Positions 22,701 to 33,188 of a stretch of 64,000 nt of DNA are shown piece by piece. Made by a program: the position numbers and the translations under genes. The stretch is taken from NCBI RefSeq assembly GCF_037975245.1, contig NC_092576.1:10001501-10065500 (forward strand). Direction: 5' to 3'. Every line of letters starts with the position of its first letter. The first letter of the stretch is position 1. This DNA comes from Apostichopus japonicus (lineage: Eukaryota; Echinodermata; Holothuroidea; Aspidochirotida; Stichopodidae). Below the pieces are notes generated by a model. It worked only from the letters and a program-made list of their open reading frames with translations, was not told the origin of the DNA and did no database searches.

Positions 22701-25700
22701 CTAAGATGCATAAAATTAAAGATAAGAACATTAATATTGCTTCAAGGAGACAGAAAACTATTAACATCATCATAAGCATTAGCAGGCCCCCCCCCCAAAA
22801 AAAAATAATCATAATAATAATTATTACACCTACCTGAAATAATAAACTTTGTTGGCCACTGTCAGAGTCCTTCTGCTTAGTGACTGTGTGAAAGAAAAAT
22901 AAAAAATAAATATGAATAAATAAATTTAAAAGAAAACCATCAGTTCAATGATGTTACATTTACTGCCCGGCACAGAACCAATTCCAAAATGAATGACAGA
23001 GTTCTGAAATAATAGGTTATTTGCAGCCAAAGTCATATAGCTTGTTTGTATTGGTCAACAAAGTGGTGACACCATGGAGTCAGATGAGCTTATGAAAGAA
23101 CTTCATAGGAATTCATAGGAGGCATGACGATTAACTTAATAGAGGTAGAGACTAAACCTGTTCTCGGGCAACTAGCAACACCTTGCCCACACATCTGGTA
23201 CCTTAATGACATATGTACCCAGGTCGTGTCTTATTTGCATCTAACATCCGGGCAGAAATTGTCAAGCTTTGGGCACGTTCGTTCACTTTAGCGCGAGAGG
23301 AAATGCTACAGTAATGGGATAAAACTCTGTGTAGACGTGAGGTATGAGTAAGTCACTCATCTCTGTTTCATATTATATCATTCCCCCCCCCTCCTTTTCC
23401 CCTTGTTCCCCCATCCCTCCTCTTCTCATAGCTCTCTTCCACCCTTTTTTCTCCACACCTTTCTGTCTTTGTCCTTCTCCAGTTTATTCCCTACCCCCTT
23501 CCCTTAACCCTCTCTTTGTCCCTCCACTGTTATCTCCTACCTCTCCTCTTCCCCTGTTGGTTTCTTTCTTTCTTCTCTCCATCCCTTGTCTACTAATCCC
23601 CTTACATCTATCTCTTTGTGTTCACCATGCTCATTAACCTGTCTGTATTCTTTCTGTGCGTGTTTTTGTCCCTTCTGTTACTGTTATTTGTCATTCAGCC
23701 TTTGAAGAAGATCCTGCTAGGATCGAAACGTCAGGCCAACTTACTTTTACACATTCTCCCACACAGGCTCTCTAGTGGATAAGCAGTTTGCTAACAGTTT
23801 TATTTTATTTTTATTTTCATATTATATCAAGTAACAAGTTACCCTAGAATCTTTACATTTGACTTTCAAAAGTGTTCAAAGTGGGTAATGGCTGGGATGT
23901 GGGTCAATAGGAGTGCAGTGTTAAAATGTTACCAGATTTGTCAGGTTTAGGTAGATGTGAAAGTGCATGAATTCAGAGGAGACATGTAAGAGAGGAGTGA
24001 ATTAGCTTTCATAGCTGGCAAAGAACAGCACAAAACACATTTTTGTCTAAACAGGTGCGTATCCAGGGGGGGGGGGGCGTTGGGGGCGCGCGCCCCCCGG
24101 GTAAGAAAAAGAGGAGAGAAAAAAAGAGAAGAAAAAAGAAAAAAGAGGGGGAAAAAAGAGGAGAAGGAGGAGAGGAAGGAAGGGAAAAGAAAAAGAAGAA
24201 AGAGAGAAAAGGGAGAAAAGGAGGGAGATAAGAAAAACGCCAAGACACCGGGAAGAGAAAGAGGAACAGTGACATTATTACAGCGCTGATCCCTATTATA
24301 TACACAGGGTAGCTAGTGACGGATCAAGGATTTCGGAAGGGGCGTGTGCCTCACCCTACCCCTTACACCGACAACTCAATTTTTGACGTTTCCATTTTCC
24401 CTCTCTCACTCGTGATCAATATACTATATATGATCTACAATAACGCGTGTGTGTGTATATATGCCTTAAACAATTGTAGAATTGTTATGAAACCAACTGT
24501 GGCTGGTCTCGAACTCGACCGTGTCGTCGGGGAACATTACGCATTTCGGGAAGGGGGCGACCGCCCCCCCCCCTTCAGCATATTTTTTTTTTATGATATT
24601 GCTAGTAATTTCAAAATTGAAAGTGCTCAGATGCAACTTACAAGGCATGGGAAGTGTCATTTCCAGCGATCTGGGAGGAATTTCCGGCAAAATTTGCTTT
24701 TACGCTTCGCGCCAACAAATGGTCCTGGGTAGTGCCATTTCCAGCGACCTGGGAGGGATTTTCGGCCAAACTTTTCTTGTACGCTTCGCGCCAACTTATG
24801 GTGACGCAACACTTAGATACTTTGCCTACAGGCATCACCTCTCCCTTGGCAAATTCCTCGCTACGCGCCCGGTGTTCGAATTTGTAAAGCAAACAGCAGA
24901 TATCACATCATATCAGTGAGCATGAAAATGGCGTTCCAGGATGAACAGCCTCAAAACTGTCCGACTTGCCCGAAAAAATAACCAAAAATTTTCGCGCGCT
25001 CCGCGCGCGTTCAACATGTTGATGTCAATATCATATAAGCAAGCAGCGGTTGTTAGCCTACATTACATGCCATCGTGTACCGTACGGTCCGTGGGGATGA
25101 TAATGTAAACAACGAAATGTCTTATGCAGATGGAGAAAAAGCATGGAGGTCCAATTATGTCAAAACTATATTTTACATTACAAGGGCGTAGGAACCGGGG
25201 GGCTGGGGGGGGGGGCGTCAGCCCCCCCAGTGAAAAGTGTGGTGGGGCGGAAGTATCATTCCTCCCCCCGCTTCGCAAGTCAGAAAACCCCTTTTTCATT
25301 TCCAAATGAGAAAAAAAATCTCATGTGGACCACCAAATTGCATCTGAGGCCACCTGAAAATGCAAAAAGTTTCCAAAGGGGAGGGGGTGTCATGGGGTGG
25401 CATGGACCAGCTTTTGCCTTCTCAAGAGTTGGGAGCTATGCAATTTTGACCGGTCTGTTAGGGGTTGATGGAGGTTTTTCTATATTGGTTGTCCATAGAT
25501 GAAATTTTGTGCGACATTATGGGTATTTTTTGAAGTGAGAATGTGAATTTTCAAATTCTGAACAAATAATGGGCTTGAAACCTTTAAAAGTGGGGCTGAC
25601 GGATATTGTGGGCCGCGACGTAGAATCACCTACAGAAGCAATGATCCACAGGTCATGCGATGAGGTCGAACATGATTTGTGACTGGTGACAATATTCAAA

Positions 25701-28700
25701 AAGGTTATGGATGGAAAAAAAAACTATTGGGAAATACTTCGTTCTCAGGCAAAAGTGTACATCTGGTTGGTCATTTCAAGGCCGAGAAGTACCATTTCCG
25801 GTGATCTGGGTGGTATCAAAACCAGAAATTTTCTTGTACGCTGCGCGCCAACCGATGGTGGCGCTCCGCTTAGATAGTAATTCGCGCCCCCCGGGTTAGA
25901 AAATCCTGGATACGCGCCTGCTAAACATTTCCGATTTGACATCCAATGTAACCGGAAGTCTTCCGAAGGGGGAGGTTGAGGAAGGGGACACTAGCAATAT
26001 GCTACAAATAGGGGCCTAAATTCAATTGCATATTTTGAAGCAATTTACCTTTGTATCCCGGCCTCCCGATCTTCACAAACTTTTTAATTTCTACTCTGGC
26101 TCTCTCTAGAGCAGGCTGAGCTGGTGTATCCTTGGCCTCTTTAGCTGCACGTCGCCCTCTATTAGGATGGCAAATAAAATGTTGCAATTAAAGTAGCTGA
26201 TATCATGTAATGTACGACATTGGTTCTTTCTCCAAAAGATACATTTTGCATTTCTAGTCATCGATTCTATATCAAATCTACTAGCTACATCAGAATTCCT
26301 TCCCACCACTGTAAAGGCTACAGTAGCAAATTTGGCAAGGCATACCTTGAGCCAAAATACTCATATATCCATTCACTGTGTACTGTGTATTTAAGTAAAC
26401 ATCATAATCTCACCGCATTGCTAACTCTGTATGTTTGGTCAAATTGAGGACCAAAGATAAAAACTCATAAAGTTGCTTTAAATTAAAGTATTGGTTCAGG
26501 TGTTTGACATGTCTATTTTGTATGAAAGAGCACAAAAAGACATAAAGAACAGTGAAGAAACTACCATGATAGCATGCTCTGTTAAGGAGATATGACACTT
26601 TGAAGATATCAAAATTTCTTTGAAAACAACTTGTGTAGAAAGACTTTACTGTGAGGGTGTGATGTCACATCCTCACTTCCTTAACATTTGTGAATATATT
26701 TCTTTAAAAATTATTTACAATTTTTAACACATTTGAAAATAATATAATCAAAAATTCTTTAGATGTTTAATCTCAAATACTTCCTTTGACAAATATGAGA
26801 TGCCCTGACATATCTTTTGGTTGAAAGTCATGAAATCTCACAATATATTTAGAGAAAAAAAACAAAGACTTTTCAGGAATGTGAGGATGTGACATCACAG
26901 CTAGTCAGATTTCAGCAGTTTCAACACAATCTGATAAAACTTTACACTTGAATATCTCTTTAACCGAAGAAGATATTTGAACATTTTTTTCACCATAGTG
27001 TTTCTTTTATTGTCCTCTTTCATATAACATAAACATGTATGGCAACTGAACCAATCCTTTAAAAGAATAAAAATGATGACAAAGAAAGACAAAAATTAAT
27101 CTCACAGGTTCGCTTGATGTTTCTTTCCCTGCGTGTGGGCCAGGTAGCTGCCCTCGTTGTTATGAAGAGTAAGGCAGAGCTTGCATTCATAGGAACCCAG
27201 ATGGTTTTTCATAAAATATGGATCCTGTTTTGAAAATATGATGGAAGAGGTTCCTTGAAAGGAGTTTGGATCAACATTTATGGAATGAAATTTTCAAACT
27301 ACATTTCACTGATATTTCTGGGAAAAATTGTAACGATTGTAGCGACCAACTTATACTCTCATTAATTGTGTTTCGAATATATAAAATATATATCTAAAAT
27401 TTATTATTTCCATTACATATATTTAAGTTTTCGGAGATGACCTTGTCCTCCACAGATTGTCATATTTGACCTAGGCTGGGCTAGACGGTCCCTGTGATTT
27501 GCAGACTTTGTTAAAATTACTTTAACAGTTATAAAATGCTTGTAAGCATCTCTATAAAGTCAAACCAGGCCTAAACTTTTCACAAAACTTTAGCCACTTG
27601 CACCAAACTGTGAGTGCTTACAAAATCTACTGGCTAAAATCAGGTACTCACTGTTCATTTTCCTGAATTAAACAACACATCAATTACTGAACAGGCTTAT
27701 GGGAGCAGCCCGATAATATTTCCTGATAATAACCAGTCATACAGGGCAACGTTAGCTAGGAGAATCATGCAGATTCTTTGATTGACGATTGCCAAACGAC
27801 TTATTGTGTGTGTGTTCATCAATGTCTACCAGAAATGTTATTTTCTTATTTGCTTTACTGGCAAATGGTAAAATCCACTGACAATTAGCCAGTAAATAGC
27901 CAGAATTTCAAAGTCCAGTACTTAGCCAATGCAAGTAGCTTGTATGAGAATCATACCTGCCAGATTCTTATGAGTGTGGTATTAAACCAGTAACATACCA
28001 AAGCAAATGATATTAACAACAGTGAACATCTGTTGCCACTTATAAACCACGTTAAGTAAATATTGCTGATAATTTCCGTTTATTTGTGTACATAAAGCAG
28101 TTTCTTTATGGTCAACTTCATGTATGCATCCCTTGCGCTACATTATTGATAGACTTTCTTTAAATGACTTTTTTTTTTTCAGAAAGCCGGACAACTCAAA
28201 TGTTTACATTTTACAAAAATTTTGACCTCTGTTGACCCTGGCAAATGACTGTTGAACTTCATATGTAGAGAAGAACAGGACAACTCAAATGTTTACATTT
28301 TACAAATGTTTTGACCTCTGTTAACCCTGGCAAATGACCGTTGAACTTCATAGAAAAGAACAGAGACATTGTACTCGATCAGATGAATCCACATAGCAAG
28401 TATGAAATTAATGTACCATGAACATTTTGAGTTACCAGATACAGTATTTACCAGCAGATGTCACAGACACACACACACATGCCATAATAATAATAATAAA
28501 CAGTTCTTATATAGCGCAACTTACTGTACAATAAAGTCTCGCCACGCTGTACAAAAGAAAGTGAAAGATATGTACACAATATAAAATAAGAGTAAACATA
28601 ACAATGAAAACAGGTGTGTCTTCAAAACAGTCATGCCATTACCATCGCAGAGACTGCTTTCGCCTCTGGCAAGGAATCTAAAAGGTCAATTCAGGTGTGT

Positions 28701-28845
28701 TGTGTGTTCAATGACTTACTTTATTCAAGTCTATGGTTTCCAGAGCCAGTTGTCGTAGCCTCTCCCTTCGGTCCCTGTTACTCTCTGATGCCGAGGCCAC
28801 CCCACCACTCCCAGTCTTCCCCCCTGCACGATGCTGGAAATCCAT
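19749..28845 (-). CDS. SF3A2: Splicing factor 3A subunit 2 (SF3a66), seven coding exons
   Basis: Coding exons, in gene order: 28845-28720, 27224-27106, 26158-26049, 22883-22834, 22402-22262, 21204-21136, 20291-19749. All introns are GT-AG and the frame joins to 385 codons plus stop. The N-terminus begins MDFQHRAGGKTGSGGVASAS and is almost identical to vertebrate SF3A2. A matrin-type C2H2 zinc finger uses Cys56, Cys59, His72 and His78. GRRAAKEAK, KKFVKIGRPGYK, DYPEVAEGI, HRFMSAYEQRVEPPD, WQYLLFAAEPYETISFKV, REVDKSEGKFWT and FFLQFHFKME follow in the family order. Residues ~218-372 are proline-rich; the GVHPPAP heptads of mammals are absent and the protein is shorter than human SF3A2 (464 aa). 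With SF3A1 and SF3A3 it forms SF3a, which completes the 17S U2 snRNP and supports branch-site recognition in the nucleus. The start is fixed by conservation. A splice acceptor at 28876-28877 just upstream shows that the 5' UTR is split, with an unseen noncoding exon further up. The last exon holds long antisense and frame-shifted ORFs that are shadows of the proline tract. Confidence 0.97.
20825..21204 (-). repeat. Degenerate tandem copies of the SF3A2 exon 6 / donor segment
   Basis: The exon 6 end and the following intron recur about 155 bp further into intron 6. GTCCAGAA-like exon text lies at 21161 (exon), 21000 and 20831. The intron text CCTTCAGAATGGTATCGTTA occurs at both 21108 and 20953, and poly-C tracts follow in both. 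In the copy, the CAAAGCAG that ends the exon is followed by AT in place of GT, so its donor is dead. Confidence 0.65.
21360..21545. repeat. AT-rich low-complexity tract in SF3A2 intron 5
   Basis: Runs of TATATTATAATTATTATTA-type sequence with no other structure. It is a diverged (AT)n/(ATT)n microsatellite. Confidence 0.8.
22403..22833 (-). repeat. SF3A2 intron 4 built of three tandem intron-like units
   Basis: The 431-bp intron consists of three units of about 140-155 bp (22679-22833, 22543-22678, 22403-22542 in gene order). Each begins with a GTGTGT- or GTAGGTGTAATAA-like 5' splice site and ends in a pyrimidine tract plus TAG or CAG. Internal anchors such as ATGCATAAAAT occur at 22431, 22570 and 22706. 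The junctions between units therefore read AG|GT with no exon between them. Confidence 0.8.
23380..23640 (+). repeat. Pyrimidine-rich (CT) tract, SF3A2 intron 3
   Basis: About 250 bp almost free of purines (CCCTTCCC, TCTCCATCC and similar). It leads directly into the Penelope-like terminus at 23690 and may be part of that element. The long ORF here is low complexity only. Confidence 0.75.
23690..23816 (+). mobile_element. Penelope-like element terminus with hammerhead-like motif
   Basis: This is the fullest copy of a family also seen at 10.4 kb and 43.5 kb. Positions 23698-23736 fold as a hammerhead-type core: GCCT (23698-23701) pairs with AGGC (23733-23736); then TTGAAGA (canonical CTGANGA with one change); stem II GATCCT/AGGATC (23710-23715/23719-23724); then GAAA; then a two-base-pair helix III (A23728-U23731, C23729-G23730); and cleavage triplet GTC ending at 23732. 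The remainder (AACTTACTTTTACACATT to TTTTATTTTATT) is the shared terminal sequence. That Penelope-like elements carry minimal hammerheads is known; placing this fragment among them is inference. Confidence 0.55.
24052..25920. mobile_element. Complete non-autonomous TIR DNA transposon (1,869 bp) in SF3A2 intron 3
   Basis: The left end CAGGTGCGTATCCAGG (24052-24067) is the complement of the right end CCTGGATACGCGCCTG (25905-25920) with one mismatch. The element is flanked by CTAAA on both sides (24047-24051 and 25921-25925), a likely 5-bp target-site duplication (6 bp, CTAAAC, is also possible). Inside are a purine-only tract (24105-24240), several diverged copies of a block reading GCCATTTCCAGCGA..CTGGGA..TTGTACGCTTCGCGCCAAC (about 24655, 24732, 25785), a GCGCGCTCCGCGCGC palindrome (24992-25008), and a G-rich block (25187-25235). 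No transposase is recognised. The family is shared with 1-1086. Confidence 0.8.
28189..28366. repeat. 89-bp tandem duplication, SF3A2 intron 1
   Basis: GGACAACTCAAATGTTTACA starts at 28189 and again at 28278, followed in both by ACCTCTGTT.ACCCTGGCAAATGAC.GTTGAACTTCAT. The two copies are only slightly diverged. Confidence 0.9.
28465..28640. repeat. (CA)n and (AAT)n microsatellites next to a possible retroelement tail
   Basis: ACACACACACACA (about 28469-28482) and AATAATAATAATAA (28487-28500) are followed by CAGTTCTTATATAGCGCAAC. TTATATAGCGC next to an AAT-rich tail is reminiscent of the 3' ends of some marine-invertebrate retroelements, but the family could not be named. Confidence 0.35.
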
Positions 28846-28875
28846 TATTTATTCCAATCTCGTCAGGTCAGTACA

Positions 28876-31800
28876 CTGTGTGATGAGAAGAGATAATTAC
28901 GGGTACAGGGCCAGGGCTCAGTGAACTAATGATTGCTTGGCAGATTGATGTCACTCAAAATAAATTTAGGCCGTGGACTGTACATTAGAAAAACATGTTC
29001 ACAATTAAAAGATGGAAAAGGCTGAAATAAATCTTCAACCTTTATACTTAAACAAACTAAACACTCCTCCAACCACCTTGCCCCCCCCTCCCCTCTGCCT
29101 CGCAGGGTTGGCATTTTCCTGGGAAAAACCTGTTTTTCCCACTAAGCGGTAAAAACCAGGTAAAAAATGAGAAAAACTGGTAAATACCGGTAAAAACCGC
29201 CTCTGTCTCGAAAACTATTACAGTATTACTTGTCCGTAATATGCAGGGTCATCAGTAGGCACGATATTGTTTCATGACAAGCATATGTTATTGAATATGG
29301 GAGTTTCTTACCTTCATTTTGAGCTATTTTATCACAACCTAATTCTACTTTTTGTGGAAAAAAGAGTACACATTTTTCATATTGCACATGTATAGTTATT
29401 CTGTCACGATCTCTTTAGCAGTATGCATTGCCTATTGCCCAAACCATTATAGGTCTACACTGGGACACTCACCCCTCCTAAATTCTTCAGGCCTATTATG
29501 TGCTCCGACAGTTCATTCAATTATTACAGTAGGCAACAGTCTATTGAGGTGAACTTCAATCCAGGGGGCTCAATAGAAACAGGTTGGGGGTGGAAAAAGC
29601 AGCGAAACTTGTAGCTTGCTATAGGTATCTACGAGGGAAAGGAGAAGTGGACTGGTAGTCTGTGCCTACTGAAAACCTAAAGCACTTCAACCTGAAAGTA
29701 TGCTATAGCAGGAGCTACAACATCAGACTCATAGTCTCATACTGGACACTGTCATTAGAGTTCTGGGAATTATGTGTTTAAACGTCAGTTATTTACTCTG
29801 GAGGTCCAGCTAATATTCACTTTGCAAAATTGTTATTTTTTTTTTAAATTGGCTCCACTTACATTTTGGTTTAATACAGTAAATAAATGTCTTGCAGTGA
29901 AAAGTACTACGTTATGTTTTGATCCCTATTGTTCTAACATTGCTGAACTGTCATGGCCATAGTGGCTGACTGTTCACTATATGGTAAGGTGACCAGACGT
30001 CCCCGATTTTCGGGACAGTCCCCGATTACAGTGTGTTGTCCCTGATGAACAAGTGTCCCCGAAAATGTCCCCGATTCGTCTAAATGTTCAGGAATTTCGA
30101 AAATATCCCACATTATTAGTAAAATAGTTGTAGAAAAAAAATTTAGTCAAGTGTGCAGTTGCAGAACGGAACTAACCAGTATTTCAGGTGGGCCAGTGTA
30201 AAGTGGAATATGCTAGATCGATCTACAGTAGTCTAGCACTCTTTCGTAAAGTAAATTTCATCTAAGAAAAAGCTACATTTTTGAAAATAAAATTGATTTA
30301 AAAAGTGCTTCTAAGTATCACCATTTTATATCTAAGCACCTTAGGCACTTGAAAATTTTCCAAAGGGGAGGGGGACACCTTAGTTAGGGTTTGCACACAA
30401 AAGATGTACTTATGGGAAGCTCTTGAATCTACTCTACCTCACATATCTAAGTTGTGTGCTTACTAGCCTACTAATTTACTGTAATATACTGGAAATAAAA
30501 TGAATGCCAAAAGACGTACTCATATGACAAGTGACATATTGACTGAACAATGGAGGACCAAATACTTGAAAATTTCAAAATAATTTACCTACCATTTAAG
30601 CAAGTTTCTTTCTGTCATGGTGCAAATGCATATTTTAATGGCAGGAAGCGACAGTATTAATAATTATCCGCTAAATCAACAGGCCTGTAAGTTACTGTTA
30701 ATTGTGTAAGTACTATTAGGGCCTAGGCCTACTTGTTAATGTTAATCATAATTAATATAAAGCCATGCCTATACTTCCTACTCCTAGCCTATACTTCAGT
30801 ACTGTTCAGCCTTTAGGGAATGCTGTGGTGTTGCTGGTTCCTGAATGTTTTCTTACTTTTCCAACTTACAGGTGTAATGTAAGGCTACAAGTTAACTGCA
30901 GTACGCTGTGTTTATTCACATGTAGTATTGGAGCTACCTAGTACATACTGTAATGTAGCCTACAGTACGTTAGTTTAGCGTTAGGATAACTTTAGGCTAA
31001 GGCTAGGCAAGTGTAGCTTAAGCCTAGCCTAGGTTTGCGAGGATTATGACCACTAACGTTAAGATGATCTTAAGCTTGTCTTTCGTCTTCCATATTTAAT
31101 TTCGTACATTTCGTAAATAACAAATCTAAACCCCCAAAAAGCGAAAACAGTCCTAAATTCGTATAACAAGAAGGAAATACTTACATGATTATTGAAGTCT
31201 ACACCGCCTGTCGTTTCGCAAACGTACCAACGCCAGAAATCATGGGCAGGGTAGCATAGTAATAAAGTTTCTACTCTTTATATCATCGCGTTCAATTCCA
31301 AACTCCCTTGTATCATAGTAGGCTATGTGGTTTGTGATGTCGAAGAAATTTATTAGAAAGCTTTACTTTTCCATTAAAATATTTTAGTTGACAAAAGATT
31401 TATTCTTGAATGTGATACCTGTGAACGCATGTTAAACTGTTAATGTTCTCTGTATAGACTTTCATCAAAATGTCACTTCTGTTGTAGAAATATATTAATG
31501 TGGTTAAATAATTTTAAATATAAAGAAAAGCAAAATCCCTTTCTGGTCAATTGCCATGATGACCTCATTAACAAAATATCACCAAATTTGAAAACATCAT
31601 TTCATTTTTTCTTATATTTATTTGGGGTGGGGGGGGGGGGAATTTTTTTGCTTTGATGTTGTTCATATAATGAATGAGGTGAGTTAAAGAAGCAGATTAT
31701 GTATTCCGGTATATACTACAACATATTTTCTCAAACTTATGGCAAGTTAACGCAAAACTGGCAGCTTTTATTCTTAAATAAACCTGAATTTTCACAATGC

Positions 31801-32990
31801 TAATGGACATACCTACTATAATGAAGTACGCTGCAGCACACTGTAAATGGCGGTTACTTAAACGCGGCTATTATCAGATAGTAGTTTGGTGAATGGCAGA
31901 CGGCATCGTTTTATTAGAAAGGTAGAATGTATGTGCACCAGTGCTATAATGGGACCGGAATTGGGTGGGCTGGTGGGAGTCCTACACTTTGAAGCCTAAG
32001 GGCAATAAGTGTTAATTTGGTGAGCTGGTGGGTTTGCGGGAGTCCTAAACTTTTAACCCTAAGGCCACTAAATGTTTACTGCTTATGTGGTAAATGACAT
32101 AAACGAAAGAAAGGAAGGACGTCGGGTAGGTTACATCCACTTTCAGCTTCTCACGTGAATTAGTCACAACATTGTCCGTTGGGTACATGGAAAAGGATTT
32201 GTGGAGTGTAACTACATTGGCTTCTCCAGCTTTTCTTCCCCTTCGACCCCATCCCCTCTCCCCTCCCCACCCGTTCGTAGTGACTATGTCATTAATGCCT
32301 TGAAGCCTGTCTATGCCATAATCCAGTAGGGTTGGTGTTAAACTTACGCACAGGTATGTGGCATCCGCACTGCATTACAGAATGTTGAGTATTCTCTTTA
32401 ACATATTGAGTGATTTGCTATTCGTGATACCAACACCCTTCAGGGCCATATGTACCAAAGAATTACGGAATGATGGTTATGGAACGCCGTCTTTGTAGTT
32501 TGAGACCATTTGTCCCAGAAGAGTAGTAAAAAAGTAGTTCATTATAGTGTACAGGCTCGTCTTTCTTGCACCTGTTAAAAAACAAAATGAGAAGCACTTG
32601 GAACGAGATTGGTCCCTGTGATCTGCCCTGTATTACAGATCTAATTATATATGCCTGCCCTACGCGTAATTTCACCGTTGACTTCCACACGAAAGCTGTA
32701 GTTCCATGGTTCAATTCTTTAAACATTGCAATATGTCGTCCATTTGCAAGTCTGACGAGGGAATGCAGGGAAATATAGGGGGGTCGTGAGGGTGGGGGAA
32801 GGGGTGCATTCTCGACACCTCGTGATCAAGTATCTTTCATATGTTATAGACTTTCGCTCCATATAGATACTATTCTATGGCTATCACGGTAAAGTATTGA
32901 GTTAGGAAAAAGTGCCTAAAATAACCCAAAAGATGTAATGTGTATGAATAATCATAAGCGTGGTGTGTTATAAACAACTTATGTCAACTG
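28876..32990. other. Region upstream of SF3A2; no coding region recognised
   Basis: This region probably contains the unseen noncoding first exon and promoter of SF3A2. Visible features: GGTAAAAACCAGGTAAAAA-like short repeats (29148-29200); a GACCAGACGTCCCCGATTTT / CGGGACAGTCCCCG passage (29991-30075) with internal inverted repeats, like the end of a DNA transposon; a TAGGCCTA-rich stretch (30700-31050); a G-run (31626-31641); and a ~70-bp direct duplication with GGTGGGAGTCCTA / GCGGGAGTCCTAAA (about 31955-32075). Confidence 0.5.
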
Positions 32991-33174
32991 ATCGCTTCTC
33001 GGCCTTTTAGCTAAGATCATGTGTAGTATCTGTTCCCTTTCGAGGGGAATGGCGATGCACACCCGACGATGATCACACAGTCACAGTCCCGATACAAGGT
33101 CACTGGGGCTGAGAGCGGATCAGTCGTTCGGTAGTTTGGTTTTCGTGCCCAGGTTCTTTCCTGGGCGACTTTTT
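32991..33174 (+). ncRNA. U2 snRNA-headed small element, copy 1 (snRNA-derived SINE or divergent U2-like RNA)
   Basis: The first ~45 bases match the U2 snRNA 5' domain: ATCGCTTCTCGGCCTTTTAG (one mismatch) then CTAAGATCATG and TGTAGTATCTGTTC, which includes the GUAGUA branch-site-recognition sequence. The remaining ~135 bases are not U2: the usual Sm-site region and 3' stem-loops are absent, replaced by a body ending in a hairpin, GCCCAGG/CCTGGGC (33148-33166). The element is flanked by ACTTATGTCAACTG (32977-32990) and ACTTATGTAAAGTG (33175-33188), 12 of 14 matching, a probable target-site duplication from retrotransposition. A second copy lies at 46107. Confidence 0.7.
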
Positions 33175-33188
33175 ACTTATGTAAAGTG

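Noticed and set aside
24009-24305. Lysine/glutamate- or Phe/Ser-rich ORFs
   Set aside because: Purine-only tract inside the TIR transposon; low complexity, no family.
32991-33174. A functional spliceosomal U2 snRNA gene
   Set aside because: Only the 5' domain matches U2; the Sm site and 3' stem-loops are replaced, and flanking repeats suggest retrotransposition.
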